A stretch of 61,229 nt of DNA from Saccharofermentans sp. (GTDB lineage: Bacteria > Bacillota > Clostridia > Saccharofermentanales > Saccharofermentanaceae). Within the stretch, counting starts at the first letter, position 1; every line of letters begins with the position of its first letter. The position numbers and the translations under genes were made by a program. The stretch is taken from the NCBI GenBank assembly GCA_024403675.1, contig JAKSRH010000011.1, positions 1 to 61,229 on the forward strand, read 5' to 3'. The notes beneath the pieces were generated by a model. It did not search any database. It was not told where the DNA came from and saw only the letters and a list, made by a program, of their open reading frames with translations. Below are positions 34,984 through 44,122 of the stretch, piece after piece.

Positions 34984-37045
34984 CTGGATAAGCAATCCTT
35001 TCGTGATTAGCTCCTGCATATACATGCAAGAAAGCTCTAATTATCTTCTCGATATCAGCAAAAGAAAGACCAGAATTAATGAGCTGATCCTGCTCAATCT
35101 TTGCCTTAATAAGTTTACGGATAAATGGTTCAATATCCTCAATCTTTGTAAGCTTAGCGGACTTAACAGCAGCCTCACAAGTATCGGCAATCATAATAAT
35201 TGCAGACTCTCTTGAAGATGGTACATGTCCCTTATATGCAAAAGCACTTACATCAGGATCAGGAAGACCCTGATCTCTAGCCGCATTAACAGCCTTAGTA
35301 TAAAAATAACCAGGAACTGTAGTTCCATGATGCTCATCAATAATCTTAATGATTGCTTCTGGTAAGTGATGCTTATGTGCAAGCTGAACTCCATAAGTAG
35401 GATGAGATGTAATAATTGCAACACTCTCTTCAGTAGTTAAATCATTATGTGGGTTATAACCATCTGCCTGGTTCTCTGTAAAATAAATAGGATTTTCAAG
35501 CTTACCAATATCATGGTAATAAGCTGCTACCTTACAAAGAAGAGCATCTGCACCTACAGCTTCAGCAGCAGAATCTGCAAGATTAGCTACCATCATAGAA
35601 TGAGAATGTGTACCAGATGCTTCCATAAAAAGTCTCTTAAGAAGTGGGTGACCTGGCTGAGACAATTCGATAAGTCTAACTGGAGAAACTGCATTAGAGA
35701 AAAGCTCATAAATAGGCATAAGACCAATCGCAATAATGATAGCAAATGCAGAAGAAACACCAGTAAATACAAGGGTCTCAATAAACTCATTTGTTGTACT
35801 ACCCATAACAAAATTATAACTAGCACAAGCTAAAATACAGCTAATCATTGGGATGATAATAAGTGATGCACTATTGCTTCTTCTATTCTGTCTACCAGCA
35901 ATAATTGATGTGATAAAAATACCAATAACATTGATGTAAACATACTTGTTATCAAAGTTATAAAGTGGCCAAGAAATAACCATAGAAGCTACAGAAAGAA
36001 TAATTCCTGATGATACGCCAAGATATGTAGCCGCAATTGTAGTAAAGAACAAAGTTACTACCATAACTGAAGATAAATCAGATAAGTACAAAGATGCCGC
36101 AATAGGAATCAAAAATGAGATAACCATTGTATAAGTCATCTTCATATCAAAATACTTAACGATATGTGAATTCAAAATATATGCAGCCATAACTACCATA
36201 ACGAGAGTTACGAATGCAAAGATTCTAACAAGAATAACAATATCAAATGAACTAGAACGAACAAGCTCAAGATCCACAAGGCTCTGATATGTATGCTCTG
36301 TAATTACATCACCAGAACTAATAATTTTTGTACCCTTATCAACAATTACAGAATTACTTAACGCAGTAAGATATGCATTATCTGCTGCTTCCGAAGTAGC
36401 ATCCTTATCAAATACAGAGTTAGGATTTAAAGTAAGTCTTAACACTTCTGCAAGTGTTGAGCTATAAGTAGCATAATCTGGATAAGAATCAACAAATACA
36501 GCAACCTGATTATCAATAGCTACATTAAGAGAATCAGAACTTACATTATCCATCATAATAATCTCAGCAATAGCAACAGACTTGTCTGAAAGAAGGTTAA
36601 ATGCTGATGTAGACATAAATGTAAGAGAATGAATACTATCATTACTCAAAGTATTATTGTAGTTTTTTGTAAGAGTCTTATTAAAGTCTTCACAGAAATC
36701 CTTAAATGGTACAGCAGGAGTCTCATCATCAATAGTCGCACTACGATTAGTACGAGCCTCAGATACTAAGTTATAAAAAGCACTAGTATTATCAACACTC
36801 TGCTGTGATAACGTCTCAGAACGTACAAATACAGCCTTTACAGAGTTCTTAGCAACTGTAGCTTCATACTCTGTCTGATAGCTATCAACAAAGCTTCTAG
36901 GTGCATAAATATCAGTATTACAAACAGAACCTATAGATAAATCATAACTAACAGGTCTATATCCATAGAAAACAATCATTGCAGCAATTGCTGTCATCAG
37001 CAAAAACACAATAATCTGCTGATTTCGCAGCCATTTTTTACTCAT
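34964..37045 (-). CDS. pgpH: Cyclic-di-AMP phosphodiesterase PgpH (7TM-HD type)
   Basis: A 693-residue membrane protein. One N-terminal helix is followed by an extracytoplasmic 7TMR-HDED domain (residues about 40-260), seven membrane helices (about 270-460) and a cytoplasmic HD hydrolase domain. The metal residues are visible in HSHSMMVANLA, YYHDIGKL, PHND, HPTYGV and DEHHGT. PgpH hydrolyses c-di-AMP. It overlaps phoH upstream by 8 bases and the ybeY-era fusion downstream by 20. The phoH-pgpH-ybeY order is conserved in Firmicutes. Confidence 0.94.
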   Translation of the reverse strand: MSKKWLRNQQIIVFLLMTAIAAMIVFYGYRPVSYDLSIGSVCNTDIYAPRSFVDSYQTEYEATVAKNSVKAVFVRSETLSQQSVDNTSAFYNLVSEARTNRSATIDDETPAVPFKDFCEDFNKTLTKNYNNTLSNDSIHSLTFMSTSAFNLLSDKSVAIAEIIMMDNVSSDSLNVAIDNQVAVFVDSYPDYATYSSTLAEVLRLTLNPNSVFDKDATSEAADNAYLTALSNSVIVDKGTKIISSGDVITEHTYQSLVDLELVRSSSFDIVILVRIFAFVTLVMVVMAAYILNSHIVKYFDMKMTYTMVISFLIPIAASLYLSDLSSVMVVTLFFTTIAATYLGVSSGIILSVASMVISWPLYNFDNKYVYINVIGIFITSIIAGRQNRRSNSASLIIIPMISCILACASYNFVMGSTTNEFIETLVFTGVSSAFAIIIAIGLMPIYELFSNAVSPVRLIELSQPGHPLLKRLFMEASGTHSHSMMVANLADSAAEAVGADALLCKVAAYYHDIGKLENPIYFTENQADGYNPHNDLTTEESVAIITSHPTYGVQLAHKHHLPEAIIKIIDEHHGTTVPGYFYTKAVNAARDQGLPDPDVSAFAYKGHVPSSRESAIIMIADTCEAAVKSAKLTKIEDIEPFIRKLIKAKIEQDQLINSGLSFADIEKIIRAFLHVYAGANHERIAYPDDNRNN

Positions 37046-38009
37046 ATCTATTCTCCTTATTCATATCCCTATCTCTTTTTCCATATGCCTCTACAATGCG
37101 CGCAACCAATGGATTACGTACAATATCTGCAGGTTTTAGCGAAACAATACTTATACCTTCAACATCTTCCAAAACCTTAAGTGAATCATAAAGACCAGAT
37201 GTAGTACCACGAGGTAAATCAATCTGTGTAAAATCACCACACACACATGCTCTACAATTAAGACCAATACGTGTAAGGAACATCTTCATCTGCTCTACTG
37301 TAGTATTCTGCGCCTCATCAAGAAGCACGAAAGCATCATCCAAATTACGTCCGCGCATGAAAGCTAATGGAGATACTTCAATAAGACCCTTTTCGTAATA
37401 CTTTTCGAAAAGCTCCTGACCAAGAAGCACGGTAAGTGCATCATAAATAGGTCTCATATAAGGGTTAACCTTCTCCTCGATATCGCCTGGTAAGAAACCA
37501 AGTCTCTCACCTGCTTCTACTGCAGGACGTGTGAGAATAATACGTGAAACCTCTCTATTACGGAAAGCCTTAACTGCCATAGCAACGCCAAGGAAAGTCT
37601 TACCAGAACCAGCAGGGCCACTACAAATAACGAGCTCGCTTCTCTTAAGAGCATCAGTATAAAATCTCTGACCTAAAGTCTTGGCCTTAATTGGTCTGCC
37701 AGATGGAGTAGTATAAATAACTTCATCTCTTACCTTAACGAAATCAGAAAGGCCACCATTAGTAGCAAGATAACAAAGATAATCCACAAGACGAGTATCT
37801 ATCTCGCCCTCTTTCTGAGCAAATAACTCAAGCATGGAATTGTATACCGAAAGTGCGCGAGTAACCATAAGAGAATTCTCTCCGGAAACTACAATAGAAG
37901 AACCATCAAGTTCTGCTTCCACATCAAAATAACCAGCGACTCTATTAAGGAAGTCGCCAACAAAAACTTCACGAATATTGTTGTTATCTATTCTTTCTAC
38001 CATTGACAT
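37038..38009 (-). CDS. phoH: PhoH family ATPase (YbeZ-like)
   Basis: A 323-residue PhoH protein. An N-terminal KH-like segment precedes the ATPase core with Walker A GPAGSGKTFLGVAMA, RPAVEAGERLGFLPGD, and Walker B VLLDEAQNTT. PhoH/YbeZ partners with YbeY in rRNA processing in studied bacteria, which fits its position two genes upstream of ybeY-era. Two in-frame ATGs (MSM) allow a start 6 bases later; the ribosome site is weak. It follows rluD by 12 bases. Confidence 0.93.
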   Translation of the reverse strand: MSMVERIDNNNIREVFVGDFLNRVAGYFDVEAELDGSSIVVSGENSLMVTRALSVYNSMLELFAQKEGEIDTRLVDYLCYLATNGGLSDFVKVRDEVIYTTPSGRPIKAKTLGQRFYTDALKRSELVICSGPAGSGKTFLGVAMAVKAFRNREVSRIILTRPAVEAGERLGFLPGDIEEKVNPYMRPIYDALTVLLGQELFEKYYEKGLIEVSPLAFMRGRNLDDAFVLLDEAQNTTVEQMKMFLTRIGLNCRACVCGDFTQIDLPRGTTSGLYDSLKVLEDVEGISIVSLKPADIVRNPLVARIVEAYGKRDRDMNKENRYE

Positions 38010-38021
38010 TATTCTACCATA

Positions 38022-38924
38022 TTAAAGTTCGTAAAGCTTTCCCAAAAGGTCCGTATAATAGGACGGAAGCTCGGATGTGAACTCTATTTTCTCGCCTGTA
38101 CGAGGATGTATAAATGAAATGGACTGACTATGTAGACACTGACCTTCTAGACCAAAATTTTTACGTCTTGGTGCATAAAGTGGATCGCCTACAACTGGAT
38201 GACCAATATAAGTCATATGTGATCTAATCTGATGTGTACGACCTGTCTCGAGAAGAAGCTTAACATCTGTAGCCTCTGTATATCTCTTTACCACCTCAAA
38301 ATGAGTAATAGAAGGCTTTCCATTCTCATTAACCACCATCTTACGACGATCACCATCTACACGTCCTATAGGAGCATCAATTGTTGCCTTATCAGAAGTG
38401 ATAACACCATAAACAACTGCACGATACTGTCTAACAACCTCATGTCGACTCATCATATCAGCAAGTTTTACATGTGTCTCGTTATTCTTAACTGCAACCA
38501 TAAGACCAGAAGTATCTTTATCGAGACGATGAACAATACCTGGACGAATAACACCGTTAATATCTGAAAGTTTACCGTCGCAGTGAGCAAGAAGTGCATT
38601 AACAAGTGTACCCTCATAGTGACCAGCAGCTGGATGAACAACCATACCCTGTGGCTTATTAATAATAATAAGGTCATCATCCTCATATACAACATCCAAA
38701 GGAATATCCTCAGGTTTTGCATCTGTATCAACTGGTGCAGGAATCTCTACCTGAACTTCATCACCAGGTGCGAGCTTATAACCACTTTTGGTAATAACCT
38801 TACCATTTACCTGAACATTACCCTCAGCAATAAGATTATTAAAATAGCTTCTAGTGTAATCAGAATTCTTGGAAGCAATAAACTGATCAAGTCTTCCTAT
38901 TTCTTCTGCCTTAAGAATCAGCAT
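38022..38924 (-). CDS. RluA-family 23S rRNA pseudouridine synthase (RluD-like)
   Basis: A 300-residue synthase with an N-terminal S4 RNA-binding domain (RLDQFIASKN ... VQVNGKVITKSGYKLAPGDEV) and a catalytic domain with GIVHRLDKDTSGLMVAVKN, whose Asp in RLDKDTSG is the catalytic residue. The domain order and size match RluD, which modifies helix 69 of 23S rRNA. The ATG lies 14 bases inside the end of lspA. In Firmicutes lspA-rluD is a typical pair. A second paralogue without a clear S4 match lies at 59.4 kb. Confidence 0.93.
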   Translation of the reverse strand: MLILKAEEIGRLDQFIASKNSDYTRSYFNNLIAEGNVQVNGKVITKSGYKLAPGDEVQVEIPAPVDTDAKPEDIPLDVVYEDDDLIIINKPQGMVVHPAAGHYEGTLVNALLAHCDGKLSDINGVIRPGIVHRLDKDTSGLMVAVKNNETHVKLADMMSRHEVVRQYRAVVYGVITSDKATIDAPIGRVDGDRRKMVVNENGKPSITHFEVVKRYTEATDVKLLLETGRTHQIRSHMTYIGHPVVGDPLYAPRRKNFGLEGQCLHSQSISFIHPRTGEKIEFTSELPSYYTDLLGKLYEL

Positions 38925-39474
38925 TAGTTGTCTCCTCTGTCTTTACTTCTGTTGGCTTCTTATCCATAAAAGACAAGAGCGCATCAAACTTATTGGAATC
39001 AAATATAATACAAACTACAAACAAAATTGTTCCGCATACGGCGAAAATATCTGCCACGTTAAAAATAGCAAAGTTATAAGTACCAAAAGTAAAGCTGAAA
39101 AAGTCTACTACGTACTTAAGTCTGAATCTATCAATAAGGTTTCCCACAGCACCTGCAAAAAGGAGCGCACAAGAAACAGCAATAAGCTGAAGATTAAGCT
39201 TTATGGACCTAACCATAAGGAAAAGAATTAGAAGTGCCATCAATACAGACACACCAGAAAGCACGTAAATACCCCAGTCTTTATCTGCCAAAAAGCTAAA
39301 GGCACTACCAGTATTTTGTGTGTGATAAAAAGAGAAAAAACCTTTAATTAATTCCTTTTCACCATAAAGTGGAATTGCTTTTACAATTGCAGCCTTGGTA
39401 ATCTGGTCCAAAAGCACCATAGCCACAATACAAAGTGAATAAAGAATATATAGTCTCTTCGTTAATTTATTCAT
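38911..39474 (-). CDS. lspA: Lipoprotein signal peptidase (signal peptidase II)
   Basis: A 187-residue aspartyl membrane protease that removes signal peptides from lipidated prolipoproteins. Four membrane helices are seen. The catalytic aspartates lie in AGAVGNLIDRFRLKYVVDF and in FNVADIFAVCG; the NTGSAFSF motif is present. The C-terminal tail of about 25 residues is charged. It overlaps ymdB by 8 bases and rluD by 14. The several lipoproteins in this window would be its substrates. Confidence 0.95.
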   Translation of the reverse strand: MNKLTKRLYILYSLCIVAMVLLDQITKAAIVKAIPLYGEKELIKGFFSFYHTQNTGSAFSFLADKDWGIYVLSGVSVLMALLILFLMVRSIKLNLQLIAVSCALLFAGAVGNLIDRFRLKYVVDFFSFTFGTYNFAIFNVADIFAVCGTILFVVCIIFDSNKFDALLSFMDKKPTEVKTEETTNADS

Positions 39475-40243
39475 ATTCCGTAAACCTCTTTATTGAAACA
39501 CATTTACCGTCCTCGACATCACAGATAATGCCACAGATAGCAGCATCACCCTCAGCAGGTTCATAACGTAAGTTAAGCTTATCTTTGAGTCTACCAATCG
39601 AAGTCTCTATGTTCATTCCAAGAACAGAATCGATACAGCCCGTCATACCTGCATCAGAGATATAACCAGTACCATGAGGCAAAATCCTATTATCCGCTGT
39701 TTGCACATGAGTATGAGTACCAGCAACAACTACAGCCTTACCGTCCGTGTAATACCCGAAAGCAATCTTCTCACCAGTAGCTTCTGCGTGAAAATCAATA
39801 AAGACATCATTAACGCCTTTCGCCTTAAGTGCATCAATAAGCTCGTCAGCTCTACGAAATGGATCTGCTGCAGAAGGCATAATATCAACCTGACCAAGAA
39901 GATTAATTACACCAAGTTTATAGCCATTTTTCTCAACAATGACGTAATCAAAACCAGGCCAGTCAGGACTCACATTAGCTGGTCTTGCTACCTGAGGATA
40001 ACGATTAGCCATATTAAAATAATCGTAATTAGAGAAAGTATGGTTACCAAGGGTAATTGCATCAACTCCAAGATTAGTAAGTTCATCAATTACCTTAGGA
40101 GATACACCAAGACCATGTGCACTGTTCTCAGCATTGGCAATACATATATCGATATTGTTGTCACATAAAAAGCCAGGAAGTATACGCTTCATAGCACGTC
40201 TTCCAGGTGCCGCAACAATGTCACCAATAAAACAGATACGCAT
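39467..40243 (-). CDS. ymdB: YmdB-type metallophosphoesterase
   Basis: A 258-residue phosphoesterase of the TIGR00282 type. Metal-binding motifs are GDIVAAPGRRA (residues 6-16), NAENSAHGLG, LGNHTFS, FHAEATGEK, GTHTHVQTAD and GYISDAGMTG. The B. subtilis homologue hydrolyses 2',3'-cyclic AMP and affects biofilm and motility decisions. It is the first gene of the eight-gene operon that ends at 31897. An extended -10 box (TGG-TATAAT, 40293-40285) lies about 40 bases upstream of the ATG. Confidence 0.92.
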   Translation of the reverse strand: MRICFIGDIVAAPGRRAMKRILPGFLCDNNIDICIANAENSAHGLGVSPKVIDELTNLGVDAITLGNHTFSNYDYFNMANRYPQVARPANVSPDWPGFDYVIVEKNGYKLGVINLLGQVDIMPSAADPFRRADELIDALKAKGVNDVFIDFHAEATGEKIAFGYYTDGKAVVVAGTHTHVQTADNRILPHGTGYISDAGMTGCIDSVLGMNIETSIGRLKDKLNLRYEPAEGDAAICGIICDVEDGKCVSIKRFTEYE

Positions 40244-40284
40244 TCCTTTAAGTGTCCCTTTCGTAAAGCATAATAAAACATCTT

Positions 40285-40293
40285 ATTATACCA
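40285..40293 (-). promoter_or_regulatory. Extended -10 promoter of the ymdB-recO operon
   Basis: TGG-TATAAT is seen on the minus strand, downstream of the pnp terminator and about 40 bases before the ymdB ATG. No good -35 hexamer is visible, as expected for an extended -10 promoter. Confidence 0.55.
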
Positions 40294-40309
40294 CACTTTA
40301 TAACGCGCG

Positions 40310-40343
40310 CATATAAAAAGGCCGCCTCTATCGAGACGGCCTT
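40310..40343 (-). terminator. pnp terminator
   Basis: On the minus strand AAGGCCG-T-CTC, loop GATA, GAG-G-CGGCCTT is followed by TTTATAT. It separates pnp from the ymdB operon. Confidence 0.88.
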
Positions 40344-40366
40344 AATAAATCAAATTAAGAATTCAA

Positions 40367-42607
40367 TTAGAACTCAATTCTTCTGCCCTTTGCTGGAGCA
40401 TCATCACCATTGTCGTTGTTGAAGTTTCTTCTCTCACGATTTGGGCGATCACCATTTCTTCTCTCTCTGTTAGGACGACCCTCACGGCGACGTGGCTCTT
40501 CCTCTACATAACCCTCTGGCTTTGGAAGAGTATCTCTGATGGAGAGGTTAAGACGACCCTGGGAGTCAATCTCAATGAGCTTAACCTTAACAGTGTCACC
40601 CTCCTTAACAACATCCTCTACCTTCTCTACTCTGTTCCAAGCGAGCTTGGAGATGTGTACGAGACCTTCCTTACCTGGGAGGAACTCTACGAAAGCACCG
40701 AAGTCCATGAGACGTGTAACAACACCGTCGAACTCCTGACCAACCTCAGGATCAGAAATGATACCCTTGATGATAGCCTGTGCCTTAGCAGCCTTCTCGA
40801 GGTCTGGTGTGCAGATAAAGAGCTGTCCATCATCGTTGATGTTAATATCAGCGCCTGTGTCAGCGATAATCTTGTTGATTACCTTTCCGCCAGAACCGAT
40901 AACCTCACGAATCTTATCTACAGGAATCTGCATTGATACGATACGTGGAGCATATGGAGAAAGCTCAGCTCTTGGAGCAGCAATCTTAGGAAGAATAATA
41001 TCATTGATGATCTGGAGACGACCCTTATGTGTCATCTCGAAAGCAGCCTTGATGATATCAAGTGAGAGACCCTCAACCTTAATATCAACCTGGATAGAAG
41101 TGATACCCTCTGTTGTACCAGCTACCTTAAAGTCCATATCACCGAAGAAGTCCTCGATACCCTGGATATCCATAAATACGAGGAAGTCCTCATCATTCTC
41201 TTCGTTAACAATAAGACCGGAAGAAATACCAGCTACAGGTCTCTTAATAGGTACACCTGCTGCCATAAGAGAAAGTGTGGAAGCACATACAGAACCCTGG
41301 GATGTAGAACCGTTAGACATTGTAATCTCAGATACAGTTCTAATTGCATATGGGAACTCTTCCTCAGATGGAAGTACTGGGATAAGGGATCTCTCAGCGA
41401 GAGCACCATGACCAATCTCACGACGTCCTGGGGATCTTGTTGGCTTAGCCTCACCTACAGAATAACCTGGGAAGTTATAGTGGTGAATGTATCTCTTTGT
41501 TGTCTCATTATCAAGACCCTCGAGCTTCTGAGCCTCAGCGAGAGGAGCGAGTGTACAAACGTTCATAACCTGTGTCTGACCTCTCTGGAAGAGTGCAGAA
41601 CCATGAACTCTAGGAAGTACATCTACATCACAAGAAAGTGGTCTAATCTGATCAAGCTTACGTCCATCAACACGAACATGCTCACGGAAGAGGTAATCTC
41701 TAACAACCTTCTTCTCGAGCTTGTAGATAGCATCGCCTGCCCAAGAAGAAAGGCCCTCTTCCTTCTCTTCGAGCATTGCAGCAACCTCTTCCTGAAGTGC
41801 AGCAACGTTAGCATCTCTAACGCTCTTGTCATCAGAAAGAACAGCAGCTCTCATCTTGTCCCAACCAAACTCCTTAACTGCAGCGAATACATCCTCTGGA
41901 ACATCGCATGAAGCATACTCAAACTTTGGCTTACCGATTTCAGCAACGATTGAGTTGATGAAAGCAACAATCTTCTTAATCTCTTCGTGACCCTCAGCAA
42001 TAGCATTGAGCATTACATCATCAGGTACTTCGTTAGCACCAGCCTCAACCATGCAGATCTTTGTTGCTGTACCAGCAAGTGTAACGTACATATCAGATAC
42101 TGCACGCTGCTCCTCTGTTGGGTTGATGATTGTCTTACCATCGATAAGACCAAGAACTACACCACCAACAGGTCCCTTCCAAGGGATATCAGAAATAGCG
42201 ATAGCAATAGATGTACCGAGCATAGCTGTAATCTCTGGAGAGCAATCCTGATCAACAGACATTACGAGGTTGTTAACTACGCAGTCGTTACGAAGATCCT
42301 TTGGGAACAAAGGACGAATAGGTCTATCAATTACACGTGAAACGAGGATAGCCTTCTCACCTGGACGTCCCTCTCTCTTAAGGAAGCCACCAGGAATCTT
42401 ACCTACTGCATACATCTTCTCCTCATAATCAACAGAAAGTGGGAAGAAATCGATACCATCACGTGGTGCAGCAGAAGCTGTTACTGTAGAAAGAACGCTA
42501 GTATCACCGTACTGAATAAGTACAGAACCATTAGCGAACTGTGCGATGTTGCCAGTCTTTACAACAAGTGGACGACCAGCGATTTCAGTTCTGAAAATCT
42601 TTTCCAT
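40367..42607 (-). CDS. pnp: Polyribonucleotide nucleotidyltransferase (PNPase)
   Basis: A 746-residue phosphorolytic 3'-5' exoribonuclease. It has two RNase PH domains (the second carrying FPGYSVGEAKPTRSPGRREIGHGALAERSL), an all-helical linker, a KH domain (IREVIGSGGKVINKI) and an S1 domain (GQEFDGVVTRLMDFGAFVEF). The C-terminal tail of about 45 residues is rich in Arg, Asn and Gly. GAAGGAG precedes the ATG. Upstream is a long hairpin leader. The customary upstream rpsO is not adjacent here. Confidence 0.97.
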   Translation of the reverse strand: MEKIFRTEIAGRPLVVKTGNIAQFANGSVLIQYGDTSVLSTVTASAAPRDGIDFFPLSVDYEEKMYAVGKIPGGFLKREGRPGEKAILVSRVIDRPIRPLFPKDLRNDCVVNNLVMSVDQDCSPEITAMLGTSIAIAISDIPWKGPVGGVVLGLIDGKTIINPTEEQRAVSDMYVTLAGTATKICMVEAGANEVPDDVMLNAIAEGHEEIKKIVAFINSIVAEIGKPKFEYASCDVPEDVFAAVKEFGWDKMRAAVLSDDKSVRDANVAALQEEVAAMLEEKEEGLSSWAGDAIYKLEKKVVRDYLFREHVRVDGRKLDQIRPLSCDVDVLPRVHGSALFQRGQTQVMNVCTLAPLAEAQKLEGLDNETTKRYIHHYNFPGYSVGEAKPTRSPGRREIGHGALAERSLIPVLPSEEEFPYAIRTVSEITMSNGSTSQGSVCASTLSLMAAGVPIKRPVAGISSGLIVNEENDEDFLVFMDIQGIEDFFGDMDFKVAGTTEGITSIQVDIKVEGLSLDIIKAAFEMTHKGRLQIINDIILPKIAAPRAELSPYAPRIVSMQIPVDKIREVIGSGGKVINKIIADTGADININDDGQLFICTPDLEKAAKAQAIIKGIISDPEVGQEFDGVVTRLMDFGAFVEFLPGKEGLVHISKLAWNRVEKVEDVVKEGDTVKVKLIEIDSQGRLNLSIRDTLPKPEGYVEEEPRRREGRPNRERRNGDRPNRERRNFNNDNGDDAPAKGRRIEF

Positions 42608-42636
42608 TTTGATTCTCCTTCAAAATTATTTTCTTA

Positions 42637-42699
42637 GGAGGTAGTTCGTAGGTTCAACATCTGTGTAACATCAGGTGCTCAACCTACACACTACTCTCC
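42637..42699 (-). promoter_or_regulatory. Long leader hairpin upstream of pnp
   Basis: In the untranslated region before pnp, three stem blocks are nested in register: GGAG-A-GTAGT with ACTAC-CTCC, TAGGTT with AACCTA, and an imperfect inner stem CTGATGT with ACACAG-type pairing around a short loop. The whole 63-nt element could fold as one long hairpin. It does not include the ribosome site, which lies about 25 bases further down. In E. coli a long leader stem mediates PNPase autoregulation; analogy only. Confidence 0.55.
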
Positions 42700-42744
42700 C
42701 TATTCAACGGCACAAAGCCTTAAATATTATAATACAAAGAAATT

Positions 42745-43308
42745 TTATGGCAAATCTTTATAAGGAATTGTACAGAATTTGTCATACATTTTTTTAGGAA
42801 TCATGGACTTATATAGTTCGTCGTAATGACTTAAGACTTCTTCATCACTTTGGCTACTTCCAAGACACCAGATATCATATAAGCAACTCCAGATTTGGGC
42901 AGTGTATTTTGTCTTGTTCACACCATTACGCTTATAAAAGGAATCACGTCTTTTTCTCTCCGCGTATTCGCTATCAGGCACCTTTTCCCTAAGGGACTCC
43001 GTCTCAATTATTAGCGGTGTGTTTCCCTGTAAACTTTGCAGAAACTTACCACCTATCCCCTGGCTCCTGTAGCTTTCGCTTACAACAAAATAATCCAGAA
43101 GGCGTGCACTCTTATTCTTCGCAAACATGACGAAAGCGACGGCAATAATGTCGTCGTTTTCGAGAAGCGCTGTAACCTCATAATTACCCTTGCGCATATG
43201 GTGCTTTATTATGGCGAAAGGCTTTAGTTCGTTGTCGTTAAAGTTTGGTATCAAAAACTCCTTGTAAAGCCTTCGGGCCAGTTTAATGTCTGCTTTTATG
43301 TAGTTCAT
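42745..43308 (-). CDS. GNAT family N-acetyltransferase
   Basis: A 187-residue acetyltransferase-like protein. The acetyl-CoA loop is ESYRSQGIGGKFLQSL, and the downstream RRDSFYKRNGV resembles motif B. The C-terminal 50 residues are an extension of unknown role. The ATG directly follows the TAA of the upstream XRE gene with no spacer, so translation is coupled. Substrate unknown; such XRE-plus-GNAT pairs are common small accessory operons in Lachnospiraceae-type genomes. Confidence 0.75.
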   Translation of the reverse strand: MNYIKADIKLARRLYKEFLIPNFNDNELKPFAIIKHHMRKGNYEVTALLENDDIIAVAFVMFAKNKSARLLDYFVVSESYRSQGIGGKFLQSLQGNTPLIIETESLREKVPDSEYAERKRRDSFYKRNGVNKTKYTAQIWSCLYDIWCLGSSQSDEEVLSHYDELYKSMIPKKMYDKFCTIPYKDLP

Positions 43309-43866
43309 TTATCCAAAAATTGCTCTAAAGAAGAAGATTGCTGAAACAATAAAGAACGCGATAAAAAGTATTGTCAATGCCTTGTCATTTTTCTTTTCTT
43401 TTACTTTCGCCAGAATGCCTGTTGTATAAAGGATATTTGTTACAAGAGCACCAAGTCCAACGCCAGCAAGTACTCCTCTGCCAAACTCAACAAAATGACT
43501 AGATGGAAGATCCTCCATCATAAGTGCTGCAATCAAACAAACTGTACCAACTATAGTGATGTTTCTTACATTCTTAAGAAGTTTGTTCTTGCCTTCATCA
43601 GCATAATCTGCTGCCTGTAATAATGTGTCTTTCATTTCTGTGTCCATAATCTCACTTTTCCTTTCTCCGTCGAAAATATCTCTGATATCGACGTCATAAA
43701 AATCTGCCAGTTCAACGATAATCGCGAGGTCTGGCAAGTTGCTTCCGGTCTCCCATCTGCTGACTGTTCTGCCGGCCACGCCAAACTTATCAGCTAACTG
43801 CTCCTGAGTAAGACCTTTCCCTTTACGAAGTTCCTTAAGAAAACTTCCAATTTTGACTTGATCCAT
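43309..43866 (-). CDS. XRE-family regulator with C-terminal membrane domain
   Basis: A 185-residue protein. Residues 5-62 are a helix-turn-helix of the Xre/Cro class (LRKGKGLTQEQLADKFGVAGRTVSRWETGSNLPDL split over the motif), and residues about 100-185 contain three hydrophobic segments. AGGAGG lies 8 bases before the ATG. The protein could sense a membrane or envelope cue and act on DNA. The gene is divergent from the orphan nuclease-like gene at 44123, and the region between holds a 10-bp-periodic repeat that may be an operator. Confidence 0.82.
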   Translation of the reverse strand: MDQVKIGSFLKELRKGKGLTQEQLADKFGVAGRTVSRWETGSNLPDLAIIVELADFYDVDIRDIFDGERKSEIMDTEMKDTLLQAADYADEGKNKLLKNVRNITIVGTVCLIAALMMEDLPSSHFVEFGRGVLAGVGLGALVTNILYTTGILAKVKEKKNDKALTILFIAFFIVSAIFFFRAIFG

Positions 43867-44030
43867 GGGATTAACCTCCTTACGACGTCATCATGCGCTT
43901 TTTGCACCTGCCGCACCACGACACAAAGTGAGAAATGCCGATTTTACGGGGATTAGACATGATTTGTCTAGTGATTTTTCTTGGTTGCAACACCCTAGTA
44001 TAAGGCATATATTGCTCGAAGTATATGAAT

Positions 44031-44080
44031 TGTCGGTAATTGTATCAGATTGTCGGAAATTGTGAGAATTTGTCGCCCAA
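44031..44080 (+). repeat. Five-step 10-bp TGT ladder in intergenic region
   Basis: Five consecutive 10-base units each begin with TGT: TGTCGGTAAT, TGTATCAGAT, TGTCGGAAAT, TGTGAGAATT, TGTCGCCCAA. The TGTCGG form recurs every 20 bases. The period places all copies on the same face of the helix. It lies 43 bases before the ATG of the nuclease-like gene and could be an operator array. The rest of 43867-44122 contains a weak TAGACA/TGTCTA hairpin and no gene. Confidence 0.55.
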
Positions 44081-44122
44081 ATCCCCTTTGCAATTTGCTA
44101 GTGTTTTACCAGGAGGTGCCCT

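Noticed and set aside
40758..41411. 217-codon plus-strand open frame inside pnp
   Set aside because: Antisense to the well-conserved PNPase core, without a ribosome site.
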